In this document: one piece after another, positions 18,683-27,338 of the stretch
Layout of the letters: each line of letters opens with the position of its first letter
Position numbering within the stretch: the stretch's first letter is position 1
Notes under the pieces: generated by a model
The model's input: only the letters and a program-made list of their open reading frames with translations
What the model was told of the DNA's origin: nothing
Databases searched by the model: none
Program-made: the position numbers and the translations under genes
Assembly (NCBI RefSeq): GCF_004146235.1
Contig: NZ_SELO01000002.1
Span: forward strand, 310,001-374,000
From: Tropicimonas sp. IMCC6043
GTDB lineage: Bacteria; Pseudomonadota; Alphaproteobacteria; Rhodobacterales; Rhodobacteraceae
DNA length: 64,000 bases
Reading direction: 5' to 3'

Positions 18683-19852
18683 ATGTCCTTCGACGAGATC
18701 ATCGACCGGTTCGGAACCCATTCCGCGAAATGGGACATGATGGAGCCCAATTTCGGCGTGCCGGCCAAGGATGGCATTGCCATGTGGGTGGCCGACATGG
18801 ATTTCCGCCCGCCGCATTCGGTTCAGAAGGCGGTCGAGGACATGGCCGCGCACGGGGTCTATGGTTATTGGGGCGCGCGCACCGAGTATTATGCGGCCAT
18901 CTGCTGGTGGATGAAGGCGCGGCATGGCTGGGAAGTCGATCCCGGCTCGATCTTCGCCACCCACGGGCTGGTCAACGGCGTTGCGCTCTGCGTCGACACC
19001 TGGACCGCGCCGGGCGACGGTGTGGTTCTGATGACGCCGGTTTACCACGCCTTCGGCCGGGTGATCCGGGCCGCGGGCCGGGAGGTGGTCGAGTGTCCGC
19101 TGAAAACCGTGTCCGGCCGGTACGAAATGGATTTCGACGCCTGGGACGCGCAGATGACCGGCCGCGAAAAAATTCTGATCCTCTGCTCACCGCACAATCC
19201 GGGCGGCCGGGTCTGGACCCGCGAGGAGTTGGAGGGTGTCGCGGCCTTCGTGCACCGTCACGACCTCATCCTGATCTCGGACGAAATCCATCACGACCTC
19301 GTCTTCCCCGGCGCGGTCCATGTCCCGATGGCGACACTTCCGGATATCTCCGACCGGCTGGTGATGATGACCTCCGCCTCCAAGACCTTCAACATCGCGG
19401 GCACGGAGACAGGCAATGTCATCATCTCCGATCCGGAGCTGCGCAAGGCGTTTGCCGCGCGCATCTCGGCGCTCTCCATCTCGCCGAACAGCTTCGGCAT
19501 CGCCATGACGACGGCCGCCTATACGCCCGAGGGCGCTCAGTGGGTCGATGCGCTCGTCTCGTATCTCGACGGCAACCGCAAGCTCTTCGACGGAGCGGTG
19601 GCGGAGATTCCGGGCCTCGCCTCGATGCCGCTCGAAGCGACCTATCTCGCCTGGGTCGATTTCGCCGGTACCGGCATGGAGCGGGAGGAGTTTACCCGCC
19701 GGGTCGAGCAGGACGCGCGCATCGCCATCAACCGCGGTCCGACCTTCGGTGCCGGCGGCGAGAGCTTCCTGCGGTTCAATTTCGCGACCCCGCGAAGCCG
19801 GGTCGAGGAGGCGATGGACCGGCTCGCTGCCGCCTTCGCAGACCTTCAGTGA
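18683..19852 (+). CDS. PLP-dependent aminotransferase/C-S lyase (PatB/MalY type)
   Basis: A 389-residue class I/II fold enzyme. The family hallmark MWVADMDFRPP near the N-terminus, CSPHNPGGRVWT, SDEIHHDLVF and the PLP lysine in SASKTFNIAG identify the MalY/PatB cystathionine beta-lyase group. These enzymes cleave C-S bonds, releasing homocysteine or thiols; some act as regulators. The ATG at 18683 was chosen because the upstream in-frame extension is antisense to def. The L,D-transpeptidase gene starts at the final base of its stop codon. Confidence 0.9.
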   Translation: MSFDEIIDRFGTHSAKWDMMEPNFGVPAKDGIAMWVADMDFRPPHSVQKAVEDMAAHGVYGYWGARTEYYAAICWWMKARHGWEVDPGSIFATHGLVNGVALCVDTWTAPGDGVVLMTPVYHAFGRVIRAAGREVVECPLKTVSGRYEMDFDAWDAQMTGREKILILCSPHNPGGRVWTREELEGVAAFVHRHDLILISDEIHHDLVFPGAVHVPMATLPDISDRLVMMTSASKTFNIAGTETGNVIISDPELRKAFAARISALSISPNSFGIAMTTAAYTPEGAQWVDALVSYLDGNRKLFDGAVAEIPGLASMPLEATYLAWVDFAGTGMEREEFTRRVEQDARIAINRGPTFGAGGESFLRFNFATPRSRVEEAMDRLAAAFADLQ

Positions 19853-20391
19853 TGGGCCTTCTTGCCCCCGGCTGGCTGACGGCGGCGTTCCTCGCGCCGG
19901 CCGGCCTTCTCGGGGCGACTCTCTGGCACCATTACGAGCCCTGGGACATGACGCCGCCGCGGGAGTTGACCGAGCAGGTCGACCGGATCGTCATCGAAAA
20001 GGGCAAGCGGACGATGGCGGTCTATCGGGACGGAGAGATCCTCAAGCGCTATTCCATCTCCCTCGGCTTCGCGCCTGAGGGCGACAAGGAACAACAGGGC
20101 GACGGGCGGACGCCGGAGGGGGGCTACCGCGTCGACAGGCGCAATACGCAGAGCCGTTTCCACCTTTCTCTCGGTATCGATTATCCGCGGGCCGAGGACC
20201 GCGCCGAGGCCGCTGCCCTCGGCGTCAGCCCCGGCGGCGACATCTTCATCCACGGCCAGCCGAACCGGCTGCCGGATTACATGAAGCTCCCTGGCGACTG
20301 GACAGAAGGCTGCGTGGCGCTGACCAATGCAGAGATCGAGGAACTGTTCCGCCACACACCGCTCGGGACCGAGGTCGAGATCCTGCCCTGA
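19852..20391 (+). CDS. L,D-transpeptidase family (YkuD) protein
   Basis: A 179-residue protein with an N-terminal hydrophobic segment (residues 5-24, signal or anchor) and a YkuD domain. The catalytic motif is visible as H134 in IFIHGQPNR and C154 in GDWTEGCVALTN. Such enzymes make 3-3 peptidoglycan crosslinks or attach proteins to the wall from the periplasm. It overlaps the aminotransferase stop by one base, suggesting coupling without implying a shared pathway. Confidence 0.9.
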   Translation: MGLLAPGWLTAAFLAPAGLLGATLWHHYEPWDMTPPRELTEQVDRIVIEKGKRTMAVYRDGEILKRYSISLGFAPEGDKEQQGDGRTPEGGYRVDRRNTQSRFHLSLGIDYPRAEDRAEAAALGVSPGGDIFIHGQPNRLPDYMKLPGDWTEGCVALTNAEIEELFRHTPLGTEVEILP

Positions 20392-20399
20392 ACGCGCGT

Positions 20400-20763
20400 T
20401 CAGGCGTCGAGCAGCACCTCGAACTCGCCCATGACTATCCGGATTCCGTCGAAAGGCGGTTCCCGCAGGGTGCCATCCTTGAATCCGGCCATCATCGCCT
20501 CGCCAACCTTCGGCATGCCGGCGTCGTGCACGGCCTTCGACGGCCATTCGACGATCCCGGTCACGACCGTCTCGTGCGGCTCGCTTTTCACCGCCTGCGG
20601 AAAGGAGGTGACCTTTCCCGGCGGCACATTCGTGCCCCGGGATTTCGAGGACGCGGGTTGCCCCGTGCGCCCGGAAAATCGGCGCCCTCTCCTGGCAATG
20701 CGCGATGTTGGCATCCTTCGCATCCGTCGATACGGCGGCGACGAAACCGGTTACGTAGGCCAT
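20400..20763 (-). pseudogene. DUF1428 (YbaA-like) gene with a frameshift
   Basis: The N-terminal part, MAYVTGFVAAVSTDAKDAN through TRVLEIPG, lies in one frame. The C-terminal part, TNVPPGKVTSFPQAVKSE through GEFEVLLDA, lies in another. Both match the DUF1428 family (about 117 residues), and the two joined would give a full-length protein. Skipping one G in the CCCGGGG run near 20640 restores IPGTNVPPGKVT exactly. The break is therefore one extra base in a homopolymer, either a real mutation or a sequencing error. Function of the family is unknown. It lies just downstream of a decayed VOC gene tail. Confidence 0.82.
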
Positions 20764-20764
20764 C

Positions 20765-20908
20765 TCAAACCTCCTCTTCGGGAGCGGCCGACGCGTCGGC
20801 CTCCAGCGCTGCAATGTCGATCTTCGCCATTTCCATGAGCGCGGCCCCAACCGCGGCACCACCGCCCGAATACATGGGCCGCGGCAGAGCCTCGGGGACG
20901 ATCTGTCA
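20765..20908 (-). pseudogene. C-terminal remnant of a VOC/PhnB-like protein gene
   Basis: The minus strand encodes QIVPEALPRPMYSGGG and then ALMEMAKIDIAALEA before a stop. This is the usual C-terminus of PhnB-like VOC (glyoxalase-fold) proteins, where the first part normally reads SWQIVP...LPRLM. The tryptophan codon expected before QIVP is TGA here. Further upstream (20909-21072) the reading frame dissolves and I see no family match. The fragment ends one base before the DUF1428 start codon, so the two were probably an operon that has decayed together. Confidence 0.65.
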
Positions 20909-21072
20909 GACGCTTCTGGCGCAGACGTTCGACGCGGCGCCGTGAAGGCACCAGATGCGCAGAGGCCGAAAGCATCATGTGCAAAAATCCGCGATCCGGC
21001 CTGCGCTCACGCCTGTTTCCCAAAGCCCTCGCATGACCCATCTGTTGTCAGGAACACGAGGAGACACGCGAT

Positions 21073-22074
21073 ATGGGCCTTCTGATTGACGGCAACTGGC
21101 AAGACAAATGGTATGACACGGAAAAGACCGGCGGCGCCTTCAAGCGCAGCGAAGCGGGTTTCCGAAACTGGATCACGACCGACGGCGCGCCCGGACCAAC
21201 CGGCGAAGGCGGTTTTGCGGCCGAGAGCGGCCGCTACCACCTCTATGTCTCCTATGCCTGCCCCTGGGCGCATCGCACGCTGATCTATCGTAGCCTGAAG
21301 GGGCTCGAAGACCACATCTCGGTCTCGGTGGTTCACCCGCACATGCTCTCGGAGGGCTGGAGCTTCGACACGGATTTCCCGGGCGCGACCGGCGACCACT
21401 TGTATGGCCTGCCCTTCCTGCGGGACGTCTACTTGCGCGACACACCGGACATGACCGGACGCGTGACCGTCCCGGTGCTCTGGGACAAGGCGCAGGAACG
21501 GATCGTCTCGAACGAGAGCGCAGAGATCATCCGCATGTTTGGCAGCGCGTTCGACACCCTGACTGGAAACCGGCTCGACCTGCTCCCGGCCGATCGCGCG
21601 GGGGAGGTCGACGCCATCAACGAGCGCGTCTATGCAGGGCTCAACAACGGCGTCTATCGCGCCGGCTTCGCCACCCGCCAGCATGCCTACGATGCCGCGG
21701 TGGCCGATGTCTTCGAGACGCTCGACTGGATGGAAGACCGTCTGTCCCGCCAGCGCTTCCTCGCCGGAGACCGCACCACCGAGGCCGACTGGCGCGCCTT
21801 CACGACGCTGGTGCGCTTCGACACGGTCTATCACGGGCATTTCAAATGCGCCCGCAACCGGCTTGCCGACATGCCCAATCTCTTTGCCTACACGCGGGAG
21901 CTCTACCAGTGGCCGGGGGTCGCCGCGACGGTGAACTTCGAGCATATCCGGCAGCACTACTACTACAGCCACGACGTCATCAACCCGACCCGCGTGGTGC
22001 CAATCGCTCCCCGTATCGATTGGGAAAGCCCGCACGGGCGCGAGGAACTCAACCGCAAACGGCCGGCGGCCTAG
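21073..22074 (+). CDS. Xi-class glutathione transferase (S-glutathionyl-hydroquinone reductase, YqjG/PcpF type)
   Basis: This 333-residue enzyme carries the xi-class active site CPWAHRTLI with a redox cysteine near residue 62, and the long family-specific insert (SEGWSFDTDFPGATGDHLYG). The C-terminal helical domain includes RFDTVYHGHFKCARNRL, also characteristic. It reduces glutathionyl-hydroquinones and so helps recycle quinone adducts. No partner gene lies adjacent: the upstream flank is the decayed VOC region and the downstream gene converges after 6 nt. Confidence 0.92.
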   Translation: MGLLIDGNWQDKWYDTEKTGGAFKRSEAGFRNWITTDGAPGPTGEGGFAAESGRYHLYVSYACPWAHRTLIYRSLKGLEDHISVSVVHPHMLSEGWSFDTDFPGATGDHLYGLPFLRDVYLRDTPDMTGRVTVPVLWDKAQERIVSNESAEIIRMFGSAFDTLTGNRLDLLPADRAGEVDAINERVYAGLNNGVYRAGFATRQHAYDAAVADVFETLDWMEDRLSRQRFLAGDRTTEADWRAFTTLVRFDTVYHGHFKCARNRLADMPNLFAYTRELYQWPGVAATVNFEHIRQHYYYSHDVINPTRVVPIAPRIDWESPHGREELNRKRPAA

Positions 22075-22080
22075 GGCGGC

Positions 22081-22452
22081 TCACCCCGGCGACGCCGCCG
22101 CGCCGTGATACTCGACCATCGCCGCCAGATCCTCTGGCGGCGTGCCCGTCGGCAGGTAAGCATAGGCATTGGCGGCGATGGCAAAGATAGACCCATCCGA
22201 GAAGAAGCTTGTGTCGGTGACAAAAATCACCTTCGCCTCCGGTCGGCGGTAGGAGGCGAAATCGGCCACGGCCAGGGCGCTGCCCTCTTCTAGCTGGATG
22301 TCGAGGATGATGACGCGAATGTCGGTTTCATGCAGAACCGCGGTGGCATCCGTCTGACCGTGCGCCAGCGTGACAAGGCACCCCTGGCGCTCCAGATGAC
22401 GCTTCCAGAGCCATCCGAGGTCTTGGTTGCTTTCGACGATCAATACTTGCAT
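22081..22452 (-). CDS. Stand-alone response-regulator receiver domain, atypical
   Basis: A 123-residue CheY-like protein. The phosphoacceptor D51 (VIILDIQLEEGSA) and the switch threonine T79 (VIFVTDTS) are present. The N-terminal acidic pair is reduced to E7-S8 (LIVESNQD), and the invariant lysine of the KP motif is missing (YAYLPTGTP). Phosphorylation by a standard histidine kinase is therefore doubtful. No kinase gene lies nearby. About 210 nt without a gene lie upstream, in which I could not assign a promoter. Confidence 0.82.
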   Translation of the reverse strand: MQVLIVESNQDLGWLWKRHLERQGCLVTLAHGQTDATAVLHETDIRVIILDIQLEEGSALAVADFASYRRPEAKVIFVTDTSFFSDGSIFAIAANAYAYLPTGTPPEDLAAMVEYHGAAASPG

Positions 22453-22664
22453 GACGCCTCCGCGCCGGCCCTCTCCGACACTCGTGACAGCCTTCCTGCG
22501 CCGAAAGCGTTAACGAATCGTAAACGCAACGTTCCGCCGGGCGGGGCCCAGCCCTCCGTCGCACGGACCGTTCGGGGCGGGCACTTTGCGCCCTCGCTCG
22601 CGGAGTCACAGAACACGGAAGCCGACGGGAACCGGTTCGGCACCCCCGGCTCCCGGACCGCATC

Positions 22665-23138
22665 CTAGTGCGGCGTGTGGGATCCGCGCGACCGCGGGTC
22701 CCGGACCATCATGCCGCCGCGCCAGCGCTCGCGGTTGAACCATTCGATCGTTCCCTCGCGCGCCACGCCGCCATCCGGGTCGTTCAGGAAGACAGTCCCT
22801 CCGCCGTCACCCTCGGTGCTGGCCCCCGTGACCACGATAATATGCGCGACGCCATACCAGTCGCCATCGGCCCAGATCGGACCGTATTGCCGAACCGTCG
22901 CGATCAGGGAACTTGCCGTGAACTCGTGCGATGCGGAGTTCAACTGAGCGAGATTTTCGTTCCGGGCAAGCTCCCGGTGTTGCGCCGGCGAAATCCCGGA
23001 ATTGGCCTCGAAAACCCGGGGGAGCCCGAGCCGTGGCCCCGCCTCCCAGTAATAGTTGACCATGCAGACCGCCGCATACCAGCAGGACATCGTCCGCGAT
23101 TGTGCGAGAAGCGGAACATTCAAGCGAATTTCGGACAT
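22665..23138 (-). CDS. Papain-like cysteine protease, AvrRpt2/C39-like
   Basis: This 157-residue protein has the layout of the AvrRpt2-type papain-like family. Q13 precedes catalytic C19 in SRTMSCWYAAVCMV, H99 lies in GVAHIIVVTGAS, and an acidic residue D120 is in FLNDPDGG. There is no signal peptide and no leader domain, so it is either cytoplasmic or exported by a non-Sec route. The frame extends upstream, but MSEIRLNVPLLAQ at 23138 is the natural start. No toxin, effector or secretion gene is adjacent. It diverges from cobC across 229 nt. Confidence 0.78.
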   Translation of the reverse strand: MSEIRLNVPLLAQSRTMSCWYAAVCMVNYYWEAGPRLGLPRVFEANSGISPAQHRELARNENLAQLNSASHEFTASSLIATVRQYGPIWADGDWYGVAHIIVVTGASTEGDGGGTVFLNDPDGGVAREGTIEWFNRERWRGGMMVRDPRSRGSHTPH

Positions 23139-23367
23139 GAGCCTGTTCCCTGATGATTTTTGTCTAAATTGGATCGTGATGCGCAGGCATAGTCTGCCGA
23201 TTCGGGCAGTACCGATCAACAAATGCCTGTCCCTGTCCGGCTGTGCACGGCCAAGCGGCAACGCCGCAGGCCGGCTTCCGGACCTGTTGACCACTTCACT
23301 TCCGCTGTGAAACCCGACACAAGGCCGGGGCATTGCCGTCACCGCGGCACCACGGACAGGAAGGGTC

Positions 23368-24354
23368 ATGGACGAGGCTTCTGCAGCGGGAACCGCGCGC
23401 GACGGGCGGGATCATGGCGGCGGAGTCGACGCCGCCCGCGCCCGCTGGGGTGGCACCCGGACGGACTGGCTGGACCTCTCGACGGGCATCAACCCGGTGC
23501 CCTACCCGCTTCCGGCGCTGCCGCAGGACGCGTGGACAGCGCTGCCCGACCGCGATGCCGAGGCCCGGCTGGTCGCCGCCGCCCGGCGGTTCTGGTCGGT
23601 CCCCGCGGCGCTCGAGATCCTGCCCACCCCCGGCGCCTCCGCGTCGATCGCCCGCATGCCGGCACTGCTCGACGCGTCCGGGCCAGTGCATATTCCCGAG
23701 CCCACCTACAACGAACACGCCGCCGCCTTCCGCGCTGCGGGCCGGCGTGTCCAGGCAGAGCCCGAGGCGCGGCCCGTCGCCACCGTTCTCGTGCATCCCA
23801 ACAACCCCGACGGCCGACTCTGGACAGAGGAGGCGCTGCCCGAAGATGGTCTGCTCGTGCTCGACGAGAGCTTTTGCGACACCACGCCGGCGGACAGCCT
23901 TCTGAGGCTCGCCGCGCTGAGGCCGCGCACGCTTGTGCTCAAGAGCTTTGGAAAGTTCTGGGGGCTTGCGGGGCTACGCCTGGGCTTCGTCATCGGCCCG
24001 CCGGAACTGATCGCGCCGCTGCGCGAGATGATCGGGCCCTGGGCGGTCTCCGGGCCGGCGCTGGAAATCGGCGCCGCGGCGCTCTGCGACCGCGACTGGG
24101 CCGAAGCGACACGCACGCGCCTCGCGCGGGATGCCGCCCGCCTCGACGCGCTTCTGGCGGCGGCCGGCGTCGAAAAACTCGGCGGCACATCGCTCTTCCG
24201 CCTCTTTCGCGCCGAGGACGCGACCGCGCTCCAGGAACGCCTCGCCCGCAGCCATATCTGGACCCGTCGCTTTCCCTATTCGGAGCACTGGCTCCGCCTC
24301 GGCCTGCCCGGCGACGCGGCAGGTTGGCGCCGGCTCGACGCGGCGTTGACATGA
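23368..24354 (+). CDS. cobC: Threonine-phosphate decarboxylase / cobalamin biosynthesis aminotransferase-fold enzyme
   Basis: A 328-residue PLP enzyme of the CobC/CobD group. It supplies aminopropanol phosphate for the nucleotide loop of cobalamin. LDLSTGINPVPYPLP at the N-terminus, VLVHPNNPDGRLW, LDESFCDTTP and the PLP lysine in LKSFGKFWGLAGLRLG are clear. The name follows Pseudomonas denitrificans usage. GGAAGGGTC precedes the ATG. Its stop overlaps the cbiB start by 4 nt. No cobalamin riboswitch was found in the 229-nt upstream region. Confidence 0.92.
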   Translation: MDEASAAGTARDGRDHGGGVDAARARWGGTRTDWLDLSTGINPVPYPLPALPQDAWTALPDRDAEARLVAAARRFWSVPAALEILPTPGASASIARMPALLDASGPVHIPEPTYNEHAAAFRAAGRRVQAEPEARPVATVLVHPNNPDGRLWTEEALPEDGLLVLDESFCDTTPADSLLRLAALRPRTLVLKSFGKFWGLAGLRLGFVIGPPELIAPLREMIGPWAVSGPALEIGAAALCDRDWAEATRTRLARDAARLDALLAAAGVEKLGGTSLFRLFRAEDATALQERLARSHIWTRRFPYSEHWLRLGLPGDAAGWRRLDAALT

Positions 24355-25271
24355 GCGCCGCGCCGGAGATCCTGCTCCTCGCGCTGCTGCTCGACGCCGC
24401 CCTCGGCGAGCCGGCTTGGCTCTGGTCGCGCCTTCCGCATCCGGCGGTGCTGATGGGCCGCGCCATCGGTTGGGCCGACCGCCGCTTCAACCGCGGCGGA
24501 CAGCGCCGGCTGCGCGGGGCTCTCGCGCTGGCCGGTCTCACCTCCGTCGCGATCGCGCTCGGATGGGCGATCCAGGCCCTGCTGCCGGGGCGCCTGGCCG
24601 ACATCGTCCTGGTGGCGATCCTGCTGGCGCAGCGTTCGCTGGTCGAGCATGTCGCAGCGGTGGCAGCGGGGCTTCGGCAGAGCCTGGAGGCAGGACGGCG
24701 CGCGGTATCGATGATCGTCGGTCGCGACACCGATGGCATGGACGAACCCGCCGTGGCCCGCGCCGCGATCGAGAGCGCGGCAGAGAACCTCTCCGACGGT
24801 GTCGTCGCACCAGCCGTCTGGTTCCTTGTCGGCGGCCTGCCGGGCGTCCTCGCCTACAAGCTGGTTAACACTGCCGACAGTATGATCGGCCACCGGACGC
24901 CGCGCCACGAGGCCTTTGGCTGGGCGGCGGCACGGCTCGACGACGTGATGAACTGGATCCCGGCACGGCTCACCGGGGCGCTGATCCTGCTCTCTCACGG
25001 CGAACCCCGGGGATGGGCCGCAGTGGCACGGGAGGCCCGCCAGCACCGCTCGCCCAATGCCGGCTGGCCCGAGGCCGCGATGGCGCGTTGCCTCGACACG
25101 GCGCTCTCGGGGCCGCGCAGCTATGACGGCGCGCAGCGTGATTTCCCGTACATCCACCCGACGGGCGACCGTTTTCCAGACGCTCGCAGCGTCGACCGGG
25201 CGGTGACGGCGCTCTGGCGCAGTTGGGTCGGCCTTGCTCTGGCGACCGGGCTGATCCTTCTGCTGAGCTGA
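24351..25271 (+). CDS. cbiB: Adenosylcobinamide-phosphate synthase
   Basis: A 306-residue integral membrane enzyme (also called CobD in Pseudomonas nomenclature). It attaches aminopropanol phosphate to adenosylcobyric acid. ALLLDAALGEP at the N-terminus, HPAVLMGRAIGW, RAAIESAAENLSDGVVAPAVW and KLVNTADSMIGHR are family signatures. It is coupled to cobC by an ATGA overlap, so substrate supply and use are encoded together. The remaining corrin ring genes are not in the window. Confidence 0.94.
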   Translation: MSAAPEILLLALLLDAALGEPAWLWSRLPHPAVLMGRAIGWADRRFNRGGQRRLRGALALAGLTSVAIALGWAIQALLPGRLADIVLVAILLAQRSLVEHVAAVAAGLRQSLEAGRRAVSMIVGRDTDGMDEPAVARAAIESAAENLSDGVVAPAVWFLVGGLPGVLAYKLVNTADSMIGHRTPRHEAFGWAAARLDDVMNWIPARLTGALILLSHGEPRGWAAVAREARQHRSPNAGWPEAAMARCLDTALSGPRSYDGAQRDFPYIHPTGDRFPDARSVDRAVTALWRSWVGLALATGLILLLS

Positions 25272-25422
25272 CCGGATTGGCGCCGGCGGGAGTCTGCTGT
25301 GACTGCCGGGCAACCGTCCTGCCTCTGCCGCGCCGGCCGGCGAGACGCGGCGCAACCGAGCGGATAGGCTTCCCCCAAAAATCCGGCCCGCGGCCGGCTG
25401 CCCCGACACTGGTTTCGCCCCG

Positions 25423-26694
25423 ATGAGATACCTCGTCCTGCTCGCCCTCGCCGCGCTCGCCGTCGCCCTGCCGATCCTGACAGCGCCGCGCGCTTCGGAG
25501 GACATGCTCGCCCTCTGGCTCGCCGCGAGCGCGCTGGCGGCAGAGCGGCCCGATCTCGTCTACGCCCCGGCGGGCGAGGTCTTCACCATGCGCCCGCCAG
25601 AGGAGGCGTGGCTCGCGGTGGCGGCGGCGATTGGGCATGAGGGCGCGGTCTATCCTTATCTCTACCCGCCGATCTGGGCCGCACTTGTCCGGCCGCTCAC
25701 GCACTGGCTTAGTTTCGCCACATTGGAGACGCTCGCCACGTTGCTCGCGCCGCTCGCGCTTCTGGCGACGAGCTGGCTAGCCTGGCGCGCATTTCGGCCA
25801 GGGCTCCGGGCGACCGACTTTATCCTGACAGGTCAGATCCTCTTCTACGCCACCTCTATCGGCGCACTTGCGGTGCAACAGAACCAGCCGCAGATCCTCG
25901 TGGCCTTCCTGCTGGTTCTCGCGATCGAGCGCAGCCGCGCCGATGCCCAGATCGCTTCCGGCGCCGCACTCGCGCTCGCCGCGGCGATCAAGCTCTACCC
26001 GCTGCTTTTCGCACCCATCCTGCTTGCGCGCGGGCAGCGCCGCGCCTTCGCCGCCTTCCTCGTCACCGGCGCGGGCCTTGCCGCAGCCTCGGTCTGGCTG
26101 GCCGGCTGGCCGCTGCATTCCGAGTTCCTTGCCGGAGTGGCCAGCATCGCCGGCACCGCGATCCGGATTCCCGCCGCCTACGGCCTCGACACCGTTCTCG
26201 CCAACCTGCTGCCCGATGCCTGGATGACGACAATCCCCGTCGCGAGCCTCGCCGAAGGTGCCAACGGAGGCTGGCAGGTGTTCGCCAAGCCGCCTGCCTG
26301 GACCATCGCCACACGCGTGCTGCTCGTCACCGGCATCGTCCTTCTCTGGCGCCGCGCCAGCCGCCTGCCACAGGAGCGACTACCCCACACACTCTGGCCG
26401 GTTGCGCTCATCGGTTTCTCGCTGCTGATCCCGCTCGCGTGGTGCTACTATTTCCTCGCACCGCTGGCCTTTGCACCCGGTCTGCTCGCCAGCTACGGGC
26501 CGCGACGTGGCGCGGCGCTGCTGCTGGCCATCCTGCTTCCGGTTTCGATCCCGCTCATTCAGGTTAACCGCGCGCTCCTCCTGATGCCGCCGGCGGCAAT
26601 GCCGGCGCTCGGCTTCGCCGCGATGCTGGCCCTGTTGATCGCCTTCGCGCTTCAGCCTGCCGCTCAGAAAGGCCGGACCACGTTGCCGGAATAG
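25423..26694 (+). CDS. GT87/DUF2029-type polyprenol-linked glycosyltransferase, integral membrane
   Basis: A 423-residue polytopic protein with about ten hydrophobic segments, an early periplasmic loop carrying the YPYLYPPIWAAL motif, and an IKLYPLLFAPILLARG motif, as in DUF2029 glycosyltransferases that use polyprenyl-phosphate sugars. The substrate is unknown. The 151 nt between cbiB and this gene hold no recognisable element. Its 3' end overlaps the convergent CPBP gene by 31 nt. Confidence 0.82.
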   Translation: MRYLVLLALAALAVALPILTAPRASEDMLALWLAASALAAERPDLVYAPAGEVFTMRPPEEAWLAVAAAIGHEGAVYPYLYPPIWAALVRPLTHWLSFATLETLATLLAPLALLATSWLAWRAFRPGLRATDFILTGQILFYATSIGALAVQQNQPQILVAFLLVLAIERSRADAQIASGAALALAAAIKLYPLLFAPILLARGQRRAFAAFLVTGAGLAAASVWLAGWPLHSEFLAGVASIAGTAIRIPAAYGLDTVLANLLPDAWMTTIPVASLAEGANGGWQVFAKPPAWTIATRVLLVTGIVLLWRRASRLPQERLPHTLWPVALIGFSLLIPLAWCYYFLAPLAFAPGLLASYGPRRGAALLLAILLPVSIPLIQVNRALLLMPPAAMPALGFAAMLALLIAFALQPAAQKGRTTLPE

Positions 26695-27338
26695 AAGTAG
26701 AGCCCGAGTCCCGCGAGGAAGATCGCATTTCCCGCCGCCGCATGCATTAGCCAGGCGAGCGGAAAGGAGCGGCGCACCTCGTAGGCCCAGGCAAAGGCCA
26801 TGCCGCCGAGGAAGGTCATGACCAGCACCAGCCAGGACCAGTACATCAGGTGCGCCAGCGAGAAGAGACCGGCATTGAGCAGGAGCGCTGCGCGCGGACT
26901 CCGCGTCAGGATCGGCGCGTATCGGCGGAAGAAGAGCGCGCGGTAGACGATCTCCTGCGGCAGCGCCGACACCAGCGGATAGAGCACGAAGATCATCGCC
27001 ATCAGCGCGGGCTCATAGCGAGGCAGCGCGAAGAGCGCCCCGGGGCGCGTCGCCGCAAGCAGCGCCGCGCCGAAGGCCAGGACAAGCGCGAAAATGCCTG
27101 CGACGAGACGCAGATCGGTTCGCCCGATCCCCACGGCAAGGTCGCGCCAGCGAAAGCTGGCGGTGAGATGGAGAAGCACGATTCCGAATGCCGTCACCGC
27201 GAAGAGCGCCGGGAACATCCAGCGCGGCGGGACCAGCAGCGCCATCGCCAGGGGTGCGGCCACGAAGAAGCCGAGGAATTCCGCCCACAAACGCATCGTC
27301 GATGGCGGGGCCGGTTCCCTGACCATTGTCCGCTGCAC
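26664..27338 (-). CDS. CPBP-family intramembrane metalloprotease-like protein
   Basis: A 224-residue membrane protein with about six helices. The CPBP (Abi) motifs are SALPQEIVYRALFFRR (normally EExxxR; here the first glutamate is Q), FSLAHLMYW with the first histidine, and LMHAAAGNAIF with the last. Members include prenyl-protein proteases and immunity proteins; the role here is unknown. The QE variant occurs in several CPBP subfamilies, so activity is not excluded. It diverges from the choice-of-anchor gene across 272 nt. Confidence 0.85.
   Translation of the reverse strand: MQRTMVREPAPPSTMRLWAEFLGFFVAAPLAMALLVPPRWMFPALFAVTAFGIVLLHLTASFRWRDLAVGIGRTDLRLVAGIFALVLAFGAALLAATRPGALFALPRYEPALMAMIFVLYPLVSALPQEIVYRALFFRRYAPILTRSPRAALLLNAGLFSLAHLMYWSWLVLVMTFLGGMAFAWAYEVRRSFPLAWLMHAAAGNAIFLAGLGLYFYSGNVVRPF

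Noticed and set aside
23139-23367. Cobalamin riboswitch expected upstream of cobC.
   Set aside because: No B12-box or conserved core was found in this region on the plus strand.
25272-25422. Imperfect match to a cobalamin-type motif between cbiB and the GT87 gene.
   Set aside because: Only a GC-rich partial resemblance is present, and the downstream gene has no link to cobalamin.
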